6,040 nucleotides of DNA, taken from the NCBI GenBank assembly GCA_014379885.1, contig JACMKW010000175.1:1-6040 (forward strand), read 5' to 3'. Every line of letters begins with the position of its first letter. Within the stretch, counting starts at the first letter, position 1. The notes under the pieces are model-generated. The model ran no database searches, was not told the DNA's origin, and saw only the letters and a list, made by a program, of their open reading frames with translations. This DNA comes from Rhizobacter sp. (GTDB taxonomy: Bacteria > Pseudomonadota > Gammaproteobacteria > Burkholderiales > Burkholderiaceae). The position numbers were made by a program, and so were the translations under genes. Positions 1-5,464 of this stretch are shown here, piece after piece.

Positions 1-329
1 GCAACTGGAAGGCCACCATGCTGATCGAGTACCCCGATGTGCACGAACGCAAGCGCGAGCTGGCGCGGCTGATCGGTGTGGAAGACCGCATGTTCGTCGA
101 GGTCGAAGGCCACCCGCGCGCCTACGCCATTGCCGATGAAGACCTCGACCGCTCAACCGACGAGAAAACCTCGGCGGTGCACTTTCTGCGCTTCGAGTTC
201 TCGAAGGCGGCGCGTGAGGCCGTGCGTGCTGGCGCGCAAGTGAAGCTGGGCTCAGATCACACCAACTATCCGGCGCATGTACAGATCAATGCCGAGACCT
301 TGGCCAGCTTGGCGGGTGACTTGTGCTGA
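1..329 (+). CDS. DUF3501 family protein, 3' part
   Basis: The reading frame is open from the window edge (first full codon at 3) to the TGA at 327-329, so the gene starts upstream. The visible 109 residues read NWKATMLIEYPDVHERKREL, then RLIGVEDRMFVEVEGH, AIADEDLDRSTDEKTSAVHF and LRFEF. From memory of the family this is the C-terminal half of DUF3501 proteins, usually about 190-200 residues. The ATG at 18 lies inside the domain and is unlikely to be the true start. The biochemical role of DUF3501 is not known. In other proteobacteria it typically sits with a rubrerythrin-like protein and a heterodisulfide-reductase/GlpC-like Fe-S protein, which suggests a redox or peroxide role and agrees with the ahpCD pair that follows. 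Those partners would be upstream and cannot be seen here. There is no signal peptide or membrane segment in the visible part. Confidence 0.88.
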   Translation, partial: NWKATMLIEYPDVHERKRELARLIGVEDRMFVEVEGHPRAYAIADEDLDRSTDEKTSAVHFLRFEFSKAAREAVRAGAQVKLGSDHTNYPAHVQINAETLASLAGDLC

Positions 330-378
330 GACGTTTGGCGCCTTTGCTTTTGCCTATGAGTGCCTTAGCGAGTCCATA

Positions 379-406
379 TTGCGAATCATTCTCAAATAGG
401 TACACT
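379..406 (+). promoter_or_regulatory. Probable sigma-70 promoter of ahpCD
   Basis: A TTGCGA hexamer (379-384) and a TACACT hexamer (401-406) are separated by 16 bp, in the 134-bp gap between the DUF3501 gene and ahpC. Each hexamer matches the consensus at four of six bases. The predicted transcript start would be near 413, giving a leader of about 50 nt. This is inferred from sequence pattern only. Confidence 0.5.
380..394. promoter_or_regulatory. Fur-box-like operator over the ahpC -35
   Basis: TGCGAATCATTCTCA matches the 7-1-7 Fur consensus TGATAATNATTATCA at 11 of the 14 specified positions. It overlaps the proposed -35 hexamer, the right place for repression by iron-loaded Fur. GCGAATCATTCTCA-type sites are familiar in front of iron-regulated genes of betaproteobacteria. 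Linking a peroxidase to iron status is plausible, but the alternative regulator OxyR is common for ahp genes; no clear OxyR ATAG-N7-CTAT pattern was seen. Confidence 0.55.
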
Positions 407-463
407 GCATTGTCTGGGGAGCTTTGATAGCTTCCTTATTGCAACCAAGCAGGAGTACTGAGC

Positions 464-1012
464 ATGAAAACCGTTGGCGACAAAGTCGAAGCATTCAGCG
501 TTGTGGGCGTGAAGCCTGGTTTCAACAACCACGAAGAAAATGGCGTCTCGGCCTTCGAGACCATCACCGAGAAGAGTTTCTCGGGCAAGTGGAAGATCAT
601 CTATTTCTACCCGAAGGACTTCACCTTCGTGTGCCCGACCGAGATCGTCGGTTTCGACAAGCTGGCCAAACAATTCGCCGAGCGTGATGCCGTGCTGCTG
701 GGCGGCTCCACCGACAACGAGTTCGCGAAACTCGGCTGGCGCCGTGAACACAAAGACCTGAGCAAGCTCGGCCACTACAGCTTTGCTGACGTGACCGGCT
801 CGCTGGTTGACCAGCTCGGCGTGCGCGACAAGGCCGAAGGCGTGGCACTGCGCGCCACCTTCATCGTCGACCCCGACAACACCATCCAGCACGTGAGCGT
901 GAACAACCTCAACGTGGGCCGCAACCCTGAAGAAGTGCTGCGCTTGCTCGACGGCCTGCAAACCGACGAGCTGTGCCCGTGCAACCGCGGTGTGGGTGGC
1001 AACACGCTGTAA
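464..1012 (+). CDS. ahpC: Alkyl hydroperoxide reductase AhpC (2-Cys peroxiredoxin)
   Basis: This 182-residue cytosolic peroxidase reduces H2O2, organic peroxides and probably peroxynitrite through a reactive cysteine. The peroxidatic site is YPKDFTFVCPTEI, with the PxxxTxxC pattern at Pro50, Thr54 and Cys57. The catalytic arginine is probably Arg130 in LRATFIVDP. The C-terminus carries ELCPCN with Cys171 and Cys173. Two closely spaced C-terminal cysteines recall the AhpC of Mycobacterium tuberculosis, which is recycled by AhpD, rather than the enteric AhpC recycled by AhpF. The next gene is an ahpD, which supports this. The ATG at 464 is preceded by AGGAG at 451-455 with 8 nt spacing and gives the normal family N-terminus. 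The gene probably shares the promoter and Fur-like site at 379-406. No missing residues or frameshift were noticed. Confidence 0.95.
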   Translation: MKTVGDKVEAFSVVGVKPGFNNHEENGVSAFETITEKSFSGKWKIIYFYPKDFTFVCPTEIVGFDKLAKQFAERDAVLLGGSTDNEFAKLGWRREHKDLSKLGHYSFADVTGSLVDQLGVRDKAEGVALRATFIVDPDNTIQHVSVNNLNVGRNPEEVLRLLDGLQTDELCPCNRGVGGNTL

Positions 1013-1029
1013 TTGCGCACTTTGATGAC

Positions 1030-1051
1030 ACCCGCCTCGGCGGGTTTTCTT
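1030..1051 (+). terminator. Terminator-like hairpin between ahpC and ahpD
   Basis: ACCCGC (1030-1035) pairs with GCGGGT (1040-1045) around a CTCG tetraloop, followed by a T-rich tract (TTTTCTT, 1045-1051). This has the shape of a short intrinsic terminator. As no separate promoter for ahpD is obvious in the 63-bp gap, it more likely acts as a leaky attenuator or an mRNA-end stabiliser that sets ahpC above ahpD. Confidence 0.5.
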
Positions 1052-1075
1052 GAAGTCAATCCATAGGAGAAAGCA

Positions 1076-1588
1076 ATGGAATTCCTAAACTCGATTAAAG
1101 AACTCATTCCAGACTACGCCAAAGACATCCGCCTCAACATCGACGGCGTGATCTCCCGCTCCAGCCTCGCGCCCGAAGACGCACTGGGTGTGGCGCTGGC
1201 CTCGGCTTTCGCGGCCAAGAGCAAGCCGCTGATCGACATCTTCAAGGCCAACATGCCCGAGGCCGAAGCCAATGCGGCGCTGACCGCAGCGGCGCTGATG
1301 GGCATGAACAACGCCTGGTACCCCTTCGTCGAGATGGCCAACGATGAAGAGCTGAAGACCGTGCGCGCCGAATTGCGCATGAATGCATACGCCACCAGCG
1401 GCGGTGTCGAGAAAAAGAAGTTCGAGGCCTATGCCTTGGCTGCTTCGATCGTCGGCAAGTGCCACTTCTGCGTGGGCTCGCACTACGCCTTGCTGAAGAA
1501 GGAAGGCCTGACCACGCAGCAACTGCGCGACATCGGGCGCATTGCTGCCGTGGTGAACGCGGCGTCGCAGGTGATCGCTGCGAACTGA
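1076..1588 (+). CDS. ahpD: Alkyl hydroperoxidase AhpD (carboxymuconolactone decarboxylase family)
   Basis: This 170-residue all-helical protein of the CMD/AhpD family is the likely thiol reductant of AhpC. In M. tuberculosis the AhpD CxxC dithiol reduces AhpC and is itself re-reduced by dihydrolipoamide acyltransferase and Lpd. The diagnostic motif is present: Glu117, then CHFCVGSH with Cys129, Cys132 and His136. It keeps the spacing of the mycobacterial Glu118, Cys130, Cys133 and His137. The tail (LRDIGRIAAVVNAASQVIA) also fits the family. The start at 1076 follows AGGAG (1065-1069) by 6 nt. The gene lies 63 bp after ahpC on the same strand and is probably co-transcribed through the intervening hairpin. 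It ends 16 bp from the convergent tetR gene. Lpd or lipoyl partners are not in the window. Confidence 0.94.
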   Translation: MEFLNSIKELIPDYAKDIRLNIDGVISRSSLAPEDALGVALASAFAAKSKPLIDIFKANMPEAEANAALTAAALMGMNNAWYPFVEMANDEELKTVRAELRMNAYATSGGVEKKKFEAYALAASIVGKCHFCVGSHYALLKKEGLTTQQLRDIGRIAAVVNAASQVIAAN

Positions 1589-1604
1589 TGTATACCGCGC
1601 CGGT

Positions 1605-2249
<645 letters not shown>

Positions 2250-2255
2250 GAGTTC

Positions 2256-2324
2256 TCGCAAAGGTGATCGCAAAGGACATCGCAAACGGTTTTCGCAAAC
2301 GGCTTTCGCAAAGAAATGCAAACC
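2256..2324. repeat. TCGCAAA direct-repeat array (5 copies plus a degenerate one)
   Basis: TCGCAAA occurs at 2256, 2268, 2280, 2293 and 2306, at intervals of 12, 12, 13 and 13 bp. A degenerate ATGCAAA follows at 2316-2322. Copies 1 and 2 continue as GG, and copies 3 and 4 as CGG with a following TTT/CTT. The array begins 7 bp from the tetR start codon, so it would be in the tetR 5' leader or promoter. It may be a regulator-binding array or a locally duplicated sequence of no function. Confidence 0.8.
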
Positions 2325-2338
2325 TGAGGGTCTGAGGC

Positions 2339-2368
2339 TTGTGAGAGTACCCGATGGTACCGTACCAT
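2339..2368 (+). promoter_or_regulatory. Candidate promoter of the secreted DUF6544-like gene
   Basis: TTGTGA (2339-2344) and TACCAT (2363-2368) are 18 bp apart and would start transcription near 2375, about 25 nt before the ATG at 2400. The palindrome at 2347-2375 fills the spacer, the -10 and the start point, so a bound repressor would block it. The hexamers are only moderate matches. Confidence 0.35.
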
Positions 2369-2375
2369 CGGGTAC
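2347..2375. promoter_or_regulatory. Perfect palindromic operator, probably for the TetR regulator
   Basis: The arm GTACCCGATGGTAC (2347-2360) and its exact reverse complement GTACCATCGGGTAC (2362-2375) flank a single C at 2361. A further GGTAC at 2381-2385 and the outer pair GAGTACC (2345-2351) and GGTACTC (2381-2387) extend the symmetry, giving several GTACC/GGTAC half-sites in about 43 bp. TetR dimers typically bind 15-20 bp palindromes, sometimes two dimers per site. The position just upstream of 2400 in the tetR divergent region makes this the likely operator. Confidence 0.72.
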
Positions 2376-2399
2376 CAACTGGTACTCAAAGGAAACCTC

Positions 2400-3314
2400 A
2401 TGAACCTGCATTTCAAACTCTCCCGCATGACCCTTCAAACTCTGCTCCTGGCCGCCTCGCTGGGCGGCGGCACATCGCACGCTGGCGTGGTGGACCCTGA
2501 GATGCGCGGCCGCGTTGATGCCGAGATCGCCAAGCTGGTTGTCGACAGCCACGCGCCTTCGTCGGTAAAGCCCGAATCACTGTCGAGCCTGCCTGCGCCG
2601 GTGCGCCGTTACTTTGCCTACACCGGCGCTGACAAGGCCTCGGTGGCGCGTTTCACGCGCTTTCGCTTCACCGGCGAGGTGCGTCTGCCGCTTACGGGTG
2701 ACGCAAGCGGCGTGAAAACCGCCACGCCCTGGATGCCGTTGCACGGTGAGCAGTACATGACTGCATCGAGCACCAACCTCGGCTACGTGTGGGACACCAC
2801 CTGGACACGTGGCGACGTTGGCAAGATCAGCGTGCGCGACCTTTATGCCAACGGCGACACCCATATCTGGGCGCGCCAGGCGAATGGGCAGGACATGGTC
2901 AACGAGAGTCACCACGACATCAACAAGACCTACATGGTCCGGTTTTTCGCCGAGGCCACTCAGTCGCCCACCATGCTGCTGCCCAGCCAGTACCTGCGCT
3001 GGGAAGCGGTGAACGACCAGCAGGCTCGCATGGTGGTCAACGACCGTGGCCAGATCGCTCAGTTGCTGTGCGACTTCAACGCGGAAGGCGCGCTCACGCA
3101 GTGCCAGAGCGATGACCGGTTGTTGCGCTTCTCGGGTCAGAAAGACAAGTGGTTCAAGGCACGCTGGATCATGAAACGCGGCGAGTACAAGCAGTTTGGC
3201 GAGCTTCGTGTGCCCTCGACAATGGAAGTGAGCTGGCAGTTCGGCGCTGACGAGTTTGCCCAGGTGCGTGCCCAAGTCACCGAGATAGACCACAACGTGC
3301 GGCTCAAGTACTGA
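2400..3314 (+). CDS. Secreted DUF6544/DUF6920-like protein of unknown function
   Basis: This protein of 304 residues has an N-terminal signal peptide: a basic start (MNLHFKLSR), a hydrophobic stretch at about 10-22, and a likely cleavage after SHA at residue 28. The mature protein is probably periplasmic. The body shows SLPAPVRRYFAYTGAD near 63-78, FRFTGEVRLPL, a WMPLHGEQYMTASSTNLGYVW stretch near 110-130, RFFAEATQSPTMLLP near 181-195 and YLRWEAV. As far as I recall this is the pattern of the DUF6544/DUF6920 proteins, usually annotated as hypothetical; the family name is from memory. Such folds look like a large beta structure related to outer-membrane lipid-binding proteins, but no function is established. 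The start is supported by AAAGGA at 2388-2393, 6 nt before the ATG. The palindrome directly upstream and the divergent tetR indicate induction on demand. Confidence 0.88.
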   Translation: MNLHFKLSRMTLQTLLLAASLGGGTSHAGVVDPEMRGRVDAEIAKLVVDSHAPSSVKPESLSSLPAPVRRYFAYTGADKASVARFTRFRFTGEVRLPLTGDASGVKTATPWMPLHGEQYMTASSTNLGYVWDTTWTRGDVGKISVRDLYANGDTHIWARQANGQDMVNESHHDINKTYMVRFFAEATQSPTMLLPSQYLRWEAVNDQQARMVVNDRGQIAQLLCDFNAEGALTQCQSDDRLLRFSGQKDKWFKARWIMKRGEYKQFGELRVPSTMEVSWQFGADEFAQVRAQVTEIDHNVRLKY

Positions 3315-3422
3315 GCTGCCCGTCTCGGAACCGCCCGAACGAGGCTGCCGGCTGGGGTGGCGCGGCAGACTATTCCTACAAGCGTGCGGGGCACAGGCTG
3401 ATGGTTGCGGGCTGTGTGGGTT

Positions 3423-3439
3423 CCTAAAGTGCTTTTAGG
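3423..3439. promoter_or_regulatory. Small palindrome upstream of the BON lipoprotein
   Basis: CCTAAA (3423-3428) and TTTAGG (3434-3439) form a 6-bp inverted repeat with a 5-nt centre. It lies 7 bp before a TTGACT hexamer (3446-3451) that could be a -35; no convincing -10 follows at the right distance. It could be an operator or a weak hairpin. The rest of the 190-bp gap (3315-3504) shows nothing else I can name. Confidence 0.25.
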
Positions 3440-3504
3440 CGTGTGTTGACTCAGTGCGGGATCGCCCCCACCGACGCGCGGCCGATGACACGAAGGAACT
3501 CACC

Positions 3505-3948
3505 ATGACGACATTCAAGACTTCAGCCACCGCCCTGTGCGCCATTTCTTTGGCCTTGGCGCTCGGCGCTTGCCAGCGCAACAACGAAGAGCGCACCGCC
3601 GGTCAGAAGCTCGACACGACCGTTGCCGGTGCCGAACAAAAGGCTGCCGAGATCAAGAGCGACGTGAAGCAGGAAGCCCGCGAAGCGCAGCAAGGCATGA
3701 ACCGCGCTGCCGACACGATGAGCGACAAGATGAAGGACGCTTCCATCACCACCGCCATCAATGCCGAACTGGCGCGCGATTCCGAGTTGAGCGCTTTGAA
3801 GATCAACGTGGACACCGCGAGCGGTCGCGTCGTGTTGCGGGGTACCGCGCCCAATGACGCATCGCGCACTCGCGCCAGCACCTTGGCATCGCGCGTTGAT
3901 GGGGTTCAGGCAGTCGACAACCAACTGACTGTTCGCACAAAGGGCTGA
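3505..3948 (+). CDS. BON-domain lipoprotein
   Basis: This is a 147-residue envelope protein. It starts MTTFKTSATALCAISLALAL and continues with the lipobox LGAC, giving lipidation at Cys23. Gln at +2 predicts sorting to the outer membrane. Residues 28-78 are charged and Ala/Glu/Lys/Gln-rich, likely a long helix. One BON domain spans about 79-144 (SITTAINAELARDSELSALK, GRVVLRGTAP with the conserved Gly113, and VDGVQAVDNQLTV). BON domains in OsmY, DolP and relatives bind phospholipid or support envelope integrity under stress. The ATG at 3505 is preferred over a GTG 51 nt upstream because it has AAGGAA at 3493-3498 and begins the signal peptide directly. It appears monocistronic. Stress-related regulation is suggested by the family but not demonstrated here. 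Confidence 0.92.
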   Translation: MTTFKTSATALCAISLALALGACQRNNEERTAGQKLDTTVAGAEQKAAEIKSDVKQEAREAQQGMNRAADTMSDKMKDASITTAINAELARDSELSALKINVDTASGRVVLRGTAPNDASRTRASTLASRVDGVQAVDNQLTVRTKG

Positions 3949-3956
3949 TCCGGCCC

Positions 3957-4247
3957 TCAGGGAACCGGCAGCAGCCGCCACCATTCGCTGCGCCGGTTTT
4001 CTTCCACCCACCCGATCAACAGGCCTGCTGCCCCGGACTCGGCTTGGGCCAGTGCGGGCAGAGCGCTCTCGTGACCACGTTGGCGCCCCCCGCAATGCGC
4101 CAGCGCGAAGGCTGAGACGAAAAATGCAAGGCCGCCACGGCCTCCCCCAACACCAGACCGGCGCGTGCTTCGCCAAAGGGCCGAGGCCGCCTGGAGCGCC
4201 CCGTAAAAAGAGGAGGCTTTCAGGCCGCAGGTGATCGTGAGCGCCAC
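3957..4247 (-). pseudogene. Frame-switching coding remnant, ketoacyl-synthase-like in part
   Basis: The 271-bp gap between the BON gene and rarD keeps coding-like composition on the minus strand but not in one frame. Frame A (4185-4247) reads LKASSFYGALQAA. Shifted by one base, 4073-4183 reads RPFGEARAGLVLGEAVAALH and then RWRIAGGANVV, resembling the LGEG(A)A segment of beta-ketoacyl-ACP synthases. Frame A then resumes with ALAQAESGAAGLLIGWVEEN and SEWWRLLPVP before a TGA at 3957-3959, which looks like a natural C-terminus. The simplest reading is a gene end decayed by indels or internal deletion; sequence errors could give the same appearance. The unbroken 96-codon GTG frame through the region overlaps the rarD end by 28 bp and is probably not a real protein. 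The family assignment rests on memory of motifs only. Confidence 0.35.
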
Positions 4248-5095
4248 CAGCTTTCGGCGCTGTACAGCGCAAGCGCCAGCCAGATCAGCGCAAACCCGAA
4301 CAGGCGGGCGACTGAGAAGGGCTCATGGAACAGCCACAGGCCGAGCGCCAGCTGGATGGTCGGGCCGATGTACTGCAACAGCCCGAGTGTGGTGAGCGAA
4401 ATGCGCCGTGCCCCGGCCGCAAACAGCAGCAAAGGGATGGCGGTGATGGGGCCGGCCGCGATCAACCAGGCGTTGGTGGGCAGGTCGGGCGCGGGGAAGG
4501 TGCTGCTGCCGTTGAACATCCACACGCCCAACACCAGGGCGGCGATGGGCGCGAGCAGCAAGGTCTCCAGCGTCAGGCCTTCGAGCGCGCCGAGCGTGGC
4601 CACCTTGCGCAGCAGGCCGTAGGCACCAAACGAGCCGGCCAGTGCCAATGCGATCCATGGCAGGTGGCCGGCTTGAATGGTGAGCCACAACACGCCGGCC
4701 GCGGCCAGGCCGAGCGCTACCCATTGCATGCGGCGCAGGCGCTCGTGCAGCACGGTGTAGCCCAGCAGCACGTTGACGAGTGGGTTGATGAAGTAGCCGA
4801 GGCTCGCGTCGATCACGTGGCCGTTGTTGACGGCCCAGATGTAGGTCAGCCAGTTCACCGACAGCAGCAACGCGCTGGCGGTGAAAGCGGCCAGCACCCG
4901 CGGCTGGCGCAGCACGGGTTTGAGCCAGCTCCATTGGCGGCGAACGCTGAGCACGACCAGCACGAACACCAGCGACCAGACGATGCGGTGGATCAGGATC
5001 TCGCCCGACGGCACGTGGGCGATTTGGCGGAAGTAGAGCGGGAAGATGCCCCACAGTGCAAAGGCGAGCGCGGCGTAGAGGGCACCAGTGGACAT
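4220..5095 (-). CDS. rarD: EamA family transporter RarD
   Basis: This 291-residue inner-membrane protein of the drug/metabolite transporter superfamily carries two EamA repeats (about 5-140 and 148-285) and about ten hydrophobic helices. The N-terminus GALYAALAFALWGIFPLYFR is characteristic of RarD, followed by HVPSGEILIHRIVWSL, the NWLTYIWAVNNGHVIDASLG signature, YFINPLVNVLLG and ERLRRMQWVA. The second half has the LLRKVATLGALEGLTLETLL and LLQYIGPTIQLALG blocks. RarD is named for chloramphenicol sensitivity in E. coli; the substrate is unknown. The start complementary to 5093-5095 matches the family N-terminus but lacks a good ribosome site. An ATG ten codons upstream (5123-5125) has GAGGAAG before it and is a possible alternative. 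It diverges from the MoaD-like gene, 97 bp away. Confidence 0.93.
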   Translation of the reverse strand: MSTGALYAALAFALWGIFPLYFRQIAHVPSGEILIHRIVWSLVFVLVVLSVRRQWSWLKPVLRQPRVLAAFTASALLLSVNWLTYIWAVNNGHVIDASLGYFINPLVNVLLGYTVLHERLRRMQWVALGLAAAGVLWLTIQAGHLPWIALALAGSFGAYGLLRKVATLGALEGLTLETLLLAPIAALVLGVWMFNGSSTFPAPDLPTNAWLIAAGPITAIPLLLFAAGARRISLTTLGLLQYIGPTIQLALGLWLFHEPFSVARLFGFALIWLALALYSAESWWRSRSPAA

Positions 5096-5192
5096 GGGGA
5101 GATGGGTTGAGCAGCGGAGGCGCATTGTCCCAGCGTCTTCCTCGACCCGCCGGGCACTGGTCATTCGGCGCCGAGGTGGGCATCATCGCCGC

Positions 5193-5462
5193 GTGGCACA
5201 CATCGTCTTCACGCAACAGCTGCGGCGCTTCACCGAGACCCCCGAGGTCGACGCGCCGGTGGCCACGCTGCGTGAAGCCTTGCAGGCCGCGTTCGACATC
5301 AACCCGCGGCTGCAAGGTTATGTGCTCGATGAGCAAGGCCACTTGCGCGCCAACGTGGTGGTGTTCATCGACGGGCGGCGCAGCCGGGATCGGGTGGCGC
5401 TGAACGATGTGTTACGGGCCGACAGCCAAGTGCATGTGCTGCAGGCCTTGTCTGGAGGCTGA
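5193..5462 (+). CDS. MoaD/ThiS-like beta-grasp protein with C-terminal Gly-Gly
   Basis: This small protein of 89 residues begins MAHIVFTQQLRRF and ends VHVLQALSGG. The pattern is that of the MoaD/ThiS ubiquitin-like fold: a first strand, a TLREALQAAF helix at 25-34, NVVVFIDG at 54-61, LNDVLRADSQVHVL at 70-83, and the terminal Gly88-Gly89 that in this family is adenylated and thiocarboxylated, or conjugated, by an E1-like enzyme. No moa, thi or E1-like gene is visible, so a role in molybdopterin or thiamine synthesis is not supported by context. It may be a sulfur carrier for another pathway or a protein modifier. The start is a GTG with only a distant AGGTGG (5174-5179), so the exact start is less certain. 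The following propeller gene begins 2 nt after the stop. These two families are commonly neighbours in bacteria, as I recall. Confidence 0.85.
   Translation: MAHIVFTQQLRRFTETPEVDAPVATLREALQAAFDINPRLQGYVLDEQGHLRANVVVFIDGRRSRDRVALNDVLRADSQVHVLQALSGG
5454..5458 (+). promoter_or_regulatory. Ribosome binding site inside the Gly-Gly codons
   Basis: GGAGG lies within the GGA GGC codons that encode the terminal Gly-Gly of the MoaD-like protein. It is 6 nt before the ATG at 5465, so translation of the two genes is probably coupled. It decides the start of the downstream gene. Confidence 0.8.
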
Positions 5463-5464
5463 CG

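Noticed and set aside
392..961. Long minus-strand open frame opposite ahpC
   Set aside because: It is the antisense shadow of a clearly recognised peroxiredoxin gene in high-GC DNA, with no family resemblance.
2250..2552. N-terminal extension of the TetR protein, up to 315 residues
   Set aside because: The extension would cover the repeats, the operator and the start of the divergent gene. The ATG just before the HTH gives a normal TetR length.
3394..3412. GGCAC...TTGC pattern considered as a sigma-54 -24/-12 promoter
   Set aside because: The spacing between the GG and GC elements is about 15 bp instead of 10, so it does not fit.
3940..3957. AGGGC...GCCCT inverted repeat at the BON gene stop, considered as a terminator
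   Set aside because: The stem is only about 5 bp and no T-tract follows, so I do not call it a terminator.
4325..5110. 261-codon plus-strand frame and a 339-codon minus frame over rarD
   Set aside because: Both are rich in Gln/Arg/Pro/His as expected for shadows, and the RarD frame has clear membrane helices and family motifs.
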